Shown here in pieces: positions 1-5,372 of a DNA stretch of 5,372 bases (its first letter is position 1; the number at the start of each line of letters is the position of its first letter). The notes beneath the pieces were generated by a model that ran no database searches, was not told where the DNA came from, and saw nothing but the letters and a program-made list of their open reading frames with translations. The position numbers and the translations under genes are program-made. Origin of the DNA: an uncultured Rhodobacter sp. Its GTDB lineage: Bacteria > Pseudomonadota > Alphaproteobacteria > Rhodobacterales > Rhodobacteraceae. The stretch is taken from the NCBI GenBank assembly GCA_937901435.1, contig CALGTJ010000565.1, positions 1-5,372 on the forward strand. The letters run 5' to 3'.

Positions 1-813
1 GTCTGTTTTGACCTGCCGTTGGATGCGCCGCTGGAACTGCTCGGGCGTGCGGTTCTGAACATCGCCTTTACATCGGATGCCCCCGTGGCGCAGATCGTGG
101 CGCGTCTTTGCGACGTCTCGCCGCAAGGGGTGTCCCAACGGATCAGCTATCGACCCTTGAACCTGACCCACCATACCTGCCACGAGACGCCCGAAGCCCT
201 GAACCCGGGGCACCTTTACCGCGCCAGCATCGCGCTCAACGAATGCGCCCACAAGCTGCGCGCCGGCCATACCCTGCGGCTGGCATTGTCCAACAGCTAT
301 TGGCCAATCGTCTGGCCCGCACCGACAGCCACGACCCTGACGCTTGACCTGCACGAATGCACGCTAGAGCTGCCGGTTCGAACCGTTGCCATGGAGATCG
401 CGCCTGCCGCACCGGCAACTCCACAAGACTTTCCGACCCTAGCCGCCGACGTTCTGCGCGAACCTTCCGCCGCCGCCCGAACCGATCTCATGGGCGACGG
501 AGTGATCGTGCAAGAAACCTTTGACGACTACGGGGCCACCCGCAACCCGAACCATGGGCTCGAAGTCGGAAGCCATGTGACGACGCGCTATTACATCCAT
601 CCAGAAGACCCGACCACCGCGCGGTTTGAATCGCTGTGGGCGTTTACCTTTCAACGCGGCGATTGGCGCGTCGAAATCGAAACCGAAAATTCAATGGCCT
701 GCGATGCAGAAAATTTCTATCTGCGCCGCAATCTACGTGCCGTCGAAGGCATGGCCAAAACCGAAGTCATGTCAAAAGAATGGTCGCAGACCATTCCGCG
801 CGGGCTTCATTAA
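1..813 (+). CDS. CocE/NonD-family serine hydrolase, C-terminal part (5' end outside window)
   Basis: The reading frame is open from base 1 to the TAA at 811-813, leaving about 270 residues of a longer protein. Residues 1-127 look like the beta-rich jelly-roll domain (X-Pro dipeptidyl-peptidase C-terminal type) of CocE/NonD hydrolases: a 'PLELLGRAVL' strand, 'ARLCDVSPQG', the 'LNLTHH' stretch and 'AGHTLRLALSNSYWPIVWP' are typical. Residues 128-270 form an extra beta-rich tail containing 'RGDWRVEIETE' and ending in 'IPRGLH'; I recall similar tails in some alphaproteobacterial members. Characterised relatives cleave ester or amide bonds (cocaine esterase, glutaryl-7-ACA acylase, alpha-amino-acid ester hydrolases) with a Ser-His-Asp triad in an alpha/beta domain. 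That domain lies upstream, so catalysis cannot be verified here. The TTG at 19 is only an internal codon. The gene sits 22 bases before an ABC importer operon, suggesting it acts on the imported compound (inference). Confidence 0.85.
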   Translation, partial: VCFDLPLDAPLELLGRAVLNIAFTSDAPVAQIVARLCDVSPQGVSQRISYRPLNLTHHTCHETPEALNPGHLYRASIALNECAHKLRAGHTLRLALSNSYWPIVWPAPTATTLTLDLHECTLELPVRTVAMEIAPAAPATPQDFPTLAADVLREPSAAARTDLMGDGVIVQETFDDYGATRNPNHGLEVGSHVTTRYYIHPEDPTTARFESLWAFTFQRGDWRVEIETENSMACDAENFYLRRNLRAVEGMAKTEVMSKEWSQTIPRGLH

Positions 814-823
814 CTCATCAACT

Positions 824-829
824 GGGAGA
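824..829 (+). promoter_or_regulatory. Ribosome binding site of the solute-binding protein gene
   Basis: GGGAGA lies about 6-7 bases before the ATG at 836, inside the 22-base gap after the hydrolase stop. It supports 836 as the start rather than the in-frame ATG at 626, which would put 70 residues without recognisable features ahead of the signal peptide and overlap the hydrolase by 188 bases. Confidence 0.75.
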
Positions 830-835
830 ACTGAC

Positions 836-2398
836 ATGAGACTTGAGTGGAAAAAGGCATCCGTCGGACGCCGCAACTTTCTGAAAGGTGCCACGGCACT
901 TGGGGCGGCGTCGATGCTGCCGATGGGCTGGGCCAGCCGCGCAATGGCGCAAGAAGACGGCGTTTTGCGCATCCGGTCCTACGGCGACCTGAGCACCATG
1001 GACCCCGCGCACAGCGTCGGCGTGGTCGACGAAAACATCCATGCATCGGTTTACAACAAACTGATTCAATATACGCCCGGCACCGAATGGGGTTGGCAGA
1101 TGGATGCGGCCACCATGATTGAACAGGTGGACCCGACCCATATCAAATTCGCCCTGCGCGATGATATCGGCTTTACCAATGGCCATGGCGCGATGACTGC
1201 CGAGGATGTGAAGTTCTCGTTCGAACGGATTGTCGCCGATGCAACGGAATCGCCAAACAAGCCGGACATGGGTCCGCTGAGCCATGTCGAAGTCACTGGT
1301 GAGCGGGAAGGCACGATTGTTCTGAACGATCCCTTCGCCCCGCTTTGGACCATCGCACTGCCCTACATCACCGGCAATATCGTCTCCAAAGCCGCGACCG
1401 AAGCGGCAGGTGGCCGCATCGGGACCGATCCTGTCGCCGAATCCGGCCCTTATCTGCGCGCAAGCTGGGCGGCAAAGGAAAAGACAGTGCTTAAGCGTAA
1501 CCCTGACTGGAAGGGTGATGCACCCGCTTGGGACACAATCGAAATCCTGCCGATTGATGATGAAAACACCGCCGAGATCGGCTTTGATGCAGGCGAACTG
1601 GATCTGACCCGCGTTTCGCTTGGTTCGGTTGAACGCTACCGTGGTGGCGTTCCGAATGGTGGAGCGTTGATTGAGAACCCATCGCTTTATTACGTCTGGT
1701 TGGGCATGAACCTCGACCATCCGAAACTTCAGAACATCAAGTTGCGTCAAGCCATTCAACATGCCATTGACGTGCCGTCGATCCTACAGGCCGCATATTT
1801 CAGTGCAGCGGTCCCCTCGACCGGGATCATTGCGCCCGGCCTGATCGGCCACCGTCCGAGTGAAATGGTTGCACCAGAAGCCGATTTTGCCAAGGCCGCC
1901 GAACTGCTAGCGGAATCCGGCGAAACCAATGTAAGCCTGACCCTGGATGTGCTGAACAAGACTGAGTTTACCACAACGGCACAGATCATTCAGGCCACAC
2001 TTGCCCAGATCGGTATCACAGTTGAGATCAACCTTCTGGAATCCGGGGCCTTCTGGGCGAGCGGAGAAAACAAAGACCTGCAACTGGTGCTGAACCGTTT
2101 CTCTATGGCGCCCGATCCGTCTTATGCAACGGCTTGGTTCACCACCGAACAGGCCGGCATCTGGAACTGGGAGCGGTTCCGCAATGAAGAGTTCGACATG
2201 CTGCACAAAGCTGCATCGGCTGAATCGGACAACGCCAAGCGCGATGAGATGTATCGCCGTGCACAGGATCTGATGGAAGAAAGCGGTGCTTATCGCTTTA
2301 TCACGCACGAGGCGACGCCAGTGGTGCACTCATCACGTATCACGCCTGCGCTACGCCCTGATGGCCTGCCACTGCTGCGCTATTTCGGCAAAGCATAA
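836..2398 (+). CDS. ABC transporter substrate-binding protein, family 5 (peptide/opine/nickel type), Tat-exported
   Basis: This 520-residue protein is the extracytoplasmic receptor of the importer encoded downstream. The N-terminus carries a twin-arginine signal: 'GRRNFLK' at residues 11-17, a modestly hydrophobic stretch (18-32) and a likely cleavage site 'AMA|QE' after residue 38. No lipobox cysteine is present, so the mature protein should be soluble in the periplasm. The mature part shows SBP_bac_5 hallmarks: an early 'STMDPAHS' segment, the family signature region around 'IKFALRDDIGFTNG' followed by 'MTAEDVKFSFERI', and the hinge-region segment 'YYVWLGMNLDHPKLQNIKLR' followed by 'QAIQHAIDV'. 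Its length is normal for cluster C binding proteins. The start at 836 is chosen for the ribosome site at 824-829 and because the signal peptide begins there. The ligand cannot be predicted; the family binds di- and oligopeptides, opines, nickel chelates, glycosides and other compounds. Confidence 0.95.
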   Translation: MRLEWKKASVGRRNFLKGATALGAASMLPMGWASRAMAQEDGVLRIRSYGDLSTMDPAHSVGVVDENIHASVYNKLIQYTPGTEWGWQMDAATMIEQVDPTHIKFALRDDIGFTNGHGAMTAEDVKFSFERIVADATESPNKPDMGPLSHVEVTGEREGTIVLNDPFAPLWTIALPYITGNIVSKAATEAAGGRIGTDPVAESGPYLRASWAAKEKTVLKRNPDWKGDAPAWDTIEILPIDDENTAEIGFDAGELDLTRVSLGSVERYRGGVPNGGALIENPSLYYVWLGMNLDHPKLQNIKLRQAIQHAIDVPSILQAAYFSAAVPSTGIIAPGLIGHRPSEMVAPEADFAKAAELLAESGETNVSLTLDVLNKTEFTTTAQIIQATLAQIGITVEINLLESGAFWASGENKDLQLVLNRFSMAPDPSYATAWFTTEQAGIWNWERFRNEEFDMLHKAASAESDNAKRDEMYRRAQDLMEESGAYRFITHEATPVVHSSRITPALRPDGLPLLRYFGKA

Positions 2399-2400
2399 AA

Positions 2401-2406
2401 AAGGAG
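2401..2406 (+). promoter_or_regulatory. Ribosome binding site of the DppB-type permease gene
   Basis: AAGGAG sits 7 bases before the ATG at 2414 and fills nearly half of the 15-base gap after the binding-protein stop. It is one of the strongest Shine-Dalgarno matches in the window. The gap is too short for the hairpin that often separates binding-protein genes from permease genes. Confidence 0.8.
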
Positions 2407-2413
2407 CGTCGCA

Positions 2414-3352
2414 ATGATTCAATTCGCTTTCAAACGATTTGCCCTTGCGGCGCTCATTCTGGTCGTGGCCGTCACGGTCATGTTCTTGATGATCCGCGCG
2501 GTGCCCGGTGATCCGGTATCGATCATGCTGGGGCCGCGCGCGACGCCCGAACTCAAGGCGCGGCTCATCGCGGAAATGGGCCTGGATCAATCCCTTCCCA
2601 AGCAATTGTTAATCTACTTCAGCGGCTTGCTGCGTGGAGATCTGGGGGTTGATGTCTTTTCGGGTCGTGACGTCACCACAATCGTATTCGAGCAGTTACC
2701 CCACACATTGAAGCTGATCTTCTCCGCCATTGTCTGGTCGGCGCTGCTGGGCATCGGTCTGGGCTGCTATGCCGCCGCGCACCCCAACACAGGGATCGAC
2801 CGGGCCGCCGCCGCCATATCGGTCAGTTTTATAGCGGCACCGGCCTTTGTCGTCGCCTTGCTGTCGTTGTTGGTGTTCGCGGTGTATCTGCAATGGTTTC
2901 CGGCAATTGGTGTAGGCGAAGGGTTCTGGGACACGGCCTGGCATCTGGTGCTGCCGTCTCTTGCCATCGGCCTTAGCTGGGTTGGCTATATCGCCCGACT
3001 GGTGCGTGCCTCCATGCTGGAAGTGCTGGGCGAAAACCACATCCGCACCGCGCGCGCCTTTGGGCTGAGCGAACGGCGGATCGTTGGCATCTATGCTCTG
3101 CGCATCGCCATTTTGCCGGTCGTGACCGTGATCGGCGTGGGCATGGGCTTCTTGCTGAGTTCGGCCGTCTTCACCGAAATTGTCTTTGCTCGTCCCGGAC
3201 TTGGCAAACTGGTCATCGACAGCATCACCACCCGGAATTATCCCATCGTGATGGGGGCCGTACTGGTTTCGACAGCACTTTTCGTCATCTCGACCGCCGT
3301 TGCCGATTTGATCAACGCAATTCTTGATCCGCGTGCGCGGTCAGGCACTTGA
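2414..3352 (+). CDS. ABC transporter permease, DppB/OppB type
   Basis: This 312-residue integral inner-membrane protein is one half of the translocation channel. A first membrane helix (about residues 9-29) is followed by the family-typical 'VPGDPV' and a periplasmic loop containing 'MGLDQSLPKQ' and 'LLRGDLGVDV'. Further hydrophobic segments lie near 98-122, 135-159, 176-196, 230-252 and 277-300, giving the expected six helices. The cytoplasmic EAA coupling loop (about 202-226) reads 'LGENHIRTARAFGLSERRI' and should dock on an ATPase subunit. 'EIVFARPGLGKLVIDSI' and 'RNYPIVMG' precede the last helix, and the chain ends 'LDPRARSGT', as usual for DppB-like permeases. The gene starts 15 bases after the binding-protein gene and partners the DppC-type permease that follows it. 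Family assignment is secure; substrate is not. Confidence 0.96.
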   Translation: MIQFAFKRFALAALILVVAVTVMFLMIRAVPGDPVSIMLGPRATPELKARLIAEMGLDQSLPKQLLIYFSGLLRGDLGVDVFSGRDVTTIVFEQLPHTLKLIFSAIVWSALLGIGLGCYAAAHPNTGIDRAAAAISVSFIAAPAFVVALLSLLVFAVYLQWFPAIGVGEGFWDTAWHLVLPSLAIGLSWVGYIARLVRASMLEVLGENHIRTARAFGLSERRIVGIYALRIAILPVVTVIGVGMGFLLSSAVFTEIVFARPGLGKLVIDSITTRNYPIVMGAVLVSTALFVISTAVADLINAILDPRARSGT

Positions 3353-3356
3353 GGGG
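3351..3356 (+). promoter_or_regulatory. Ribosome binding site deciding the DppC-type start
   Basis: GAGGGG overlaps the last two bases of the DppB-type stop codon and lies 7 bases before the ATG at 3364. An in-frame TTG at 3349 would add five residues and overlap the previous gene, but it would then contain this site inside its own coding sequence, so 3364 is preferred. Confidence 0.7.
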
Positions 3357-3363
3357 CGAAATC

Positions 3364-4242
3364 ATGACAGACATCATCGCCGACACATCAAAAAGCCGCT
3401 CCGAACTTGCGATCATCATTGCGGGTGTCGCGCGCGACCCGCTGGGTCTGATCGGACTGATCATTGTCGGCAGTATCGTGTTTTCCGCGGTCTTCGCCTC
3501 GTGGATTGTTCCCTACGATCCTATTGCGATGAACATTCCCGACCGGATGCAAGGGCCTTCGGGGACCCATCTGCTAGGCACAGACCAGCTGGGCCGCGAC
3601 ACGTTTTCGCGTGTTATTTCCGGGGGGCAGGTTGCCTTGAAAGTTGCCTTGCCCGCTATTTTCGGCGCGATGACCATTGGCCTGACGCTGGGCATGATCG
3701 CAGGTTACGGGCCGAAATGGCTTGATAATTTCCTGATGCTGCTCTTTGACACGATCCGGTCCTTTCCCACGGTGATGTTTGCCCTGGCCGTTGTCGCACT
3801 GGTCGGCCCCAGCCTGCAAACCGTGGTCTTCGTGGTCATGGCAACCTCGATCCCGACCTATGGAAGGGTGGCGCGGACCCAGACGCTGACCTTGCGCAAC
3901 AGCGAGTTCATTCTGGCCGAGCGTGCGATGGGGGCCAGCATGGCGCGTATCTTGGGCGTGCATATGCTGCCCAATATCATCGGCGTGCTGGCTGTTCTGG
4001 CGGCGATGGACATTCCAACCGTGATCGCGCTGGAAGCCGGGCTCAGCTTTTTGGGATTGGGCGTGAAACCCCCAACTCCCAGTTGGGGCGTGTTGCTCAA
4101 AGACGGATACGCGCTAATCCGCCAGACGCCGTGGCTGGTTGTCGGGGGCGGTCTGCCGATCATTCTGGCGACGCTTGGTTTCACTTTCCTTGGCGAAAGC
4201 CTGCGCGACGTTGTGGACCCGAAGCTGAGGAAGAACCGATGA
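3364..4242 (+). CDS. ABC transporter permease, DppC/OppC type
   Basis: This 292-residue inner-membrane protein is the second half of the importer channel. The N-terminal cytoplasmic segment carries 'RDPLGLIGLIIV', leading into the first helix (about 27-48), then 'PYDPIAMN', the usual start of the first periplasmic loop in the DppC/OppC family. 'HLLGTDQLGRDTFSRVI' at 69-85 is the near-invariant DppC motif. 'DTIRSFPTVMFALAV' begins a central helix. The EAA coupling loop is at about 180-204 ('SEFILAERAMGASMARIL', then 'HMLPN'). 'LSFLGLGVKPPTPSWGVLL' (227-245) and the terminal 'LGESLRDVVDPKLRK' are also typical. The gene begins 11 bases after the DppB-type stop, and its TGA overlaps the ATG of the next gene by four bases (ATGA), indicating coupled translation. 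The start at 3364 is preferred over the TTG at 3349. Confidence 0.96.
   Translation: MTDIIADTSKSRSELAIIIAGVARDPLGLIGLIIVGSIVFSAVFASWIVPYDPIAMNIPDRMQGPSGTHLLGTDQLGRDTFSRVISGGQVALKVALPAIFGAMTIGLTLGMIAGYGPKWLDNFLMLLFDTIRSFPTVMFALAVVALVGPSLQTVVFVVMATSIPTYGRVARTQTLTLRNSEFILAERAMGASMARILGVHMLPNIIGVLAVLAAMDIPTVIALEAGLSFLGLGVKPPTPSWGVLLKDGYALIRQTPWLVVGGGLPIILATLGFTFLGESLRDVVDPKLRKNR
4070..4088. repeat. Perfect inverted repeat inside the DppC-type gene
   Basis: CCCCAACT (4070-4077) and AGTTGGGG (4081-4088) are exact reverse complements separated by CCC. They would form an 8-bp, G/C-rich stem with a 3-base loop in DNA or mRNA. The repeat lies over the codons of a conserved 'PPTPSWG' segment and is not followed by a run of T, so it does not resemble an intrinsic terminator. 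Protein conservation may be the whole explanation. Confidence 0.45.
4227..4230 (+). promoter_or_regulatory. Ribosome binding site of the DppD-type ATPase gene, within the DppC-type coding end
   Basis: GAGG, within GAGGAAG, lies 8 bases before the ATG at 4239 and inside the last codons of the DppC-type gene. It supports 4239 over the in-frame ATG at 4083, which would add 52 residues read from an alternative frame of the permease gene and showing no ABC-domain similarity. Confidence 0.7.
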
Positions 4243-5216
4243 CAGAGACATTGCTGGAAATCGACAACCTGAGTGTCGACTATGAAACCGCGCGCGGGGA
4301 TCTTAAGGCGCTGCGCGACATCAGCTTTGATGTGAACAGGGGCGAAATCGTCGGCATTGTTGGCGAAAGCGGATGTGGGAAATCAACGCTCATCTCTGCG
4401 ATCCTGCGTTTGATCGCGCCAAACACGCGCTTTCGAAACGGTGCCATCCGCTTCAAGGGTGATGATCTGTTGACCCGCACCGAGGACCAGATGCGCGCGT
4501 TGCGCGGCGGCGACATTTCAATCGTATTCCAGGACCCGATGCAGACCCACAACCCGGTGATCACCATCGGCAAGCAGATGGTCGATATTCAGCATCGGGC
4601 AATGACATCAAAAAAGGAAAAGCTGGCAACCGCTGCCAAAATGCTGGGGGCCGTCGGCATCCCTGACCCCGAGGCGCGGCTGAAACAATATCCGCACGAA
4701 TTTTCCGGCGGCATGCGTCAGCGGATTGCAATCGCGATGGCGCTGATGTCAGAGCCGGACCTGTTGATCGCGGATGAGCCGACAACGGCACTGGATGCAA
4801 CGCTTGAAGTGCAGATCATCGAACGGCTGAAAGACCTTCAGCGCGATTTCGGCTGTGCGATCTTGTTCATCTCGCACCACCTTGGCGTGATCGCGGAACT
4901 TTGCGACCGTGTGGTGGTGATGTACGCAGGCGCCGTGGTTGAAAGCGGCACCGTGCGCGAGATTTTCCATAACCCAAAGCACCCTTACACCCGCCGTTTG
5001 ATTGAATGCGATCCGGGCCATATCAAGGCCCGCGCCCGTATTCTGCCAACGATCCCCGGCGAGGTGCCAGATCTGGCAAATCTACCTGACGGGTGCATCT
5101 TTCGCGACCGCTGCGATCAGGCAGTGGCACGCTGCGCACAGGTGCCGCCCCTGACCCGCCTCAGCGAAGGGCACAATGCCGCCTGCTGGCTGAACCATGC
5201 GGAGGAAGTGGCATGA
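4239..5216 (+). CDS. ABC transporter ATP-binding protein, DppD/OppD type
   Basis: This 325-residue cytoplasmic ATPase is one of two that power the importer. Visible motifs in order: A-loop Tyr15; Walker A 'GESGCGKST' (42-50); Q-loop 'VFQDPMQTHNP' (96-106, Gln98); signature 'FSGGMRQR' (155-162); Walker B 'LLIADE' (175-180, catalytic Glu180); D-loop 'TALD' (183-186); and H-loop His213 in 'ISHHLGVIAE'. All residues needed for ATP hydrolysis appear present. The C-terminal oligopeptide-type extension starts around 'NPKHPYTRRLIE' and contains 'PTIPGEVPDL', then cysteines 286, 292, 299 and 316. Family knowledge suggests that such a cysteine set can hold an iron-sulfur cluster. The H-loop reads His-His instead of the commoner His-Asp, and 'DATLEVQII' replaces the usual 'DVTVQAQIL'; I recall both in related alphaproteobacterial proteins. 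The gene overlaps both neighbours by four bases. Confidence 0.96.
   Translation: MTETLLEIDNLSVDYETARGDLKALRDISFDVNRGEIVGIVGESGCGKSTLISAILRLIAPNTRFRNGAIRFKGDDLLTRTEDQMRALRGGDISIVFQDPMQTHNPVITIGKQMVDIQHRAMTSKKEKLATAAKMLGAVGIPDPEARLKQYPHEFSGGMRQRIAIAMALMSEPDLLIADEPTTALDATLEVQIIERLKDLQRDFGCAILFISHHLGVIAELCDRVVVMYAGAVVESGTVREIFHNPKHPYTRRLIECDPGHIKARARILPTIPGEVPDLANLPDGCIFRDRCDQAVARCAQVPPLTRLSEGHNAACWLNHAEEVA
5201..5206 (+). promoter_or_regulatory. Ribosome binding site of the DppF-type ATPase gene
   Basis: GGAGGA, a near-perfect Shine-Dalgarno, lies 6 bases before the ATG at 5213 and within the last codons of the DppD-type gene. Together with the 4-base ATGA overlap it indicates coupled but independently re-initiated translation of the second ATPase. 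Confidence 0.8.
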
Positions 5217-5372
5217 GCCCGATCCTTGAGGTCAAAGACCTGAAAACCAACTTTGGGTCCGTCAACGTTCTGGCCGGCGTCAGCTTTACCGTGGAGCAGG
5301 GCGAAACCTATGCGATGGTCGGCGAAAGTGGTTCGGGCAAGACCACTGTCATCCGCGCGATTGCCGGACTTG
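5213..5372 (+). CDS. ABC transporter ATP-binding protein, DppF/OppF type, N-terminal part (3' end outside window)
   Basis: Only the first 53 residues are visible. The frame opens at an ATG overlapping the previous TGA and reads 'MSPILEVKDLKTNFGSVNVL', then 'VEQGETYAMV', then Walker A 'GESGSGKTT' at about 39-47, then 'VIRAIAGL' at the window edge. A beta strand with an aromatic residue (Phe14) takes the A-loop position. Following a DppD-type ATPase directly, it is most likely the second nucleotide-binding subunit of the same importer. The Q-loop, signature, Walker B and any C-terminal extension lie outside the window, so completeness and subtype cannot be checked. The N-terminus is compact, lacking the longer lead-in some DppF/OppF proteins carry before the first strand. 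Confidence 0.88.
   Translation, partial: MSPILEVKDLKTNFGSVNVLAGVSFTVEQGETYAMVGESGSGKTTVIRAIAGL

Noticed and set aside
19..21. TTG as a true start of the hydrolase
   Set aside because: The frame is open back to base 1 and those codons fit the jelly-roll domain of a longer protein. A start here would remove the catalytic domain, and there is no ribosome site in the short visible upstream stretch.
626..835. Upstream in-frame ATG extending the binding protein by 70 residues
   Set aside because: It overlaps the hydrolase gene by 188 bases, the extra residues show no recognisable features, and it would bury the twin-arginine signal peptide. The ATG at 836 has a well-spaced ribosome site.
814..835. 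Possible promoter or terminator between the hydrolase and binding-protein genes
   Set aside because: Only 22 bases are available, there is no hairpin or T-run and no convincing -10/-35 pair. The gap holds just the ribosome site.
818..1762. Long minus-strand open frame (314 codons) opposite the binding-protein gene
   Set aside because: The translation shows no recognisable domain, signal or membrane pattern. It lies wholly antisense to a well-supported gene, and such open antisense frames are common in GC-rich DNA.
3349..3363. TTG start for the DppC-type permease, five residues upstream
   Set aside because: The GAGGGG ribosome site at 3351-3356 would fall inside the coding region, whereas it is ideally placed for the ATG at 3364.
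3324..3725. Plus-strand open frame of 133 codons overlapping both permease genes
   Set aside because: It is rich in Arg and His with no membrane or domain pattern, and it is out of frame with two strongly conserved permeases. It is a shadow frame.
4083..4238. Upstream ATG extending the DppD-type ATPase by 52 residues
   Set aside because: The extra residues come from an alternative frame of the conserved DppC-type C-terminus and do not resemble an ABC domain. The ATG at 4239 has a Shine-Dalgarno site and the typical ATGA overlap.

Overview
The window is a contiguous, all-plus-strand stretch of one operon in a GC-rich genome. Protein style and codon choice suggest an alphaproteobacterium, most likely Rhodobacterales (roseobacter-like). 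That taxonomic call is an impression from sequence style; no marker gene is present. Coding density is almost complete: the largest gap between genes is 22 bases. There are no RNA genes, mobile elements, CRISPR arrays or intergenic terminators.

Layout: 1-813 is the 3' end of a CocE/NonD-family (X-Pro dipeptidyl-peptidase-like) serine hydrolase gene whose catalytic part lies upstream of the window. 836-2398 encodes a family-5 (peptide/nickel/opine type) solute-binding protein with a twin-arginine signal peptide. 2414-3352 and 3364-4242 encode the two inner-membrane permeases (DppB/OppB and DppC/OppC types). 4239-5216 encodes the first ATPase (DppD/OppD type) and 5213-5372 the start of the second ATPase (DppF/OppF type), cut by the window edge. 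Gaps of 22, 15 and 11 bases are followed by two 4-base ATGA overlaps, and every internal gene has its own Shine-Dalgarno-like site. This indicates one transcript with translational coupling of the ATPase genes.

Together the genes form a complete Dpp/Opp-type importer: periplasmic binding protein, two permeases, two ATPases. It is coupled to a hydrolase that probably cleaves an ester or amide/peptide bond in the imported compound or a relative of it. The substrate cannot be read from the sequence. The system is a recognisable arrangement rather than a clearly new one. The points most worth a second look are the hydrolase-importer pairing and the hydrolase's C-terminal extension, the Tat export of the binding protein, and the four-cysteine tail plus variant ATPase motifs of the DppD-type subunit.
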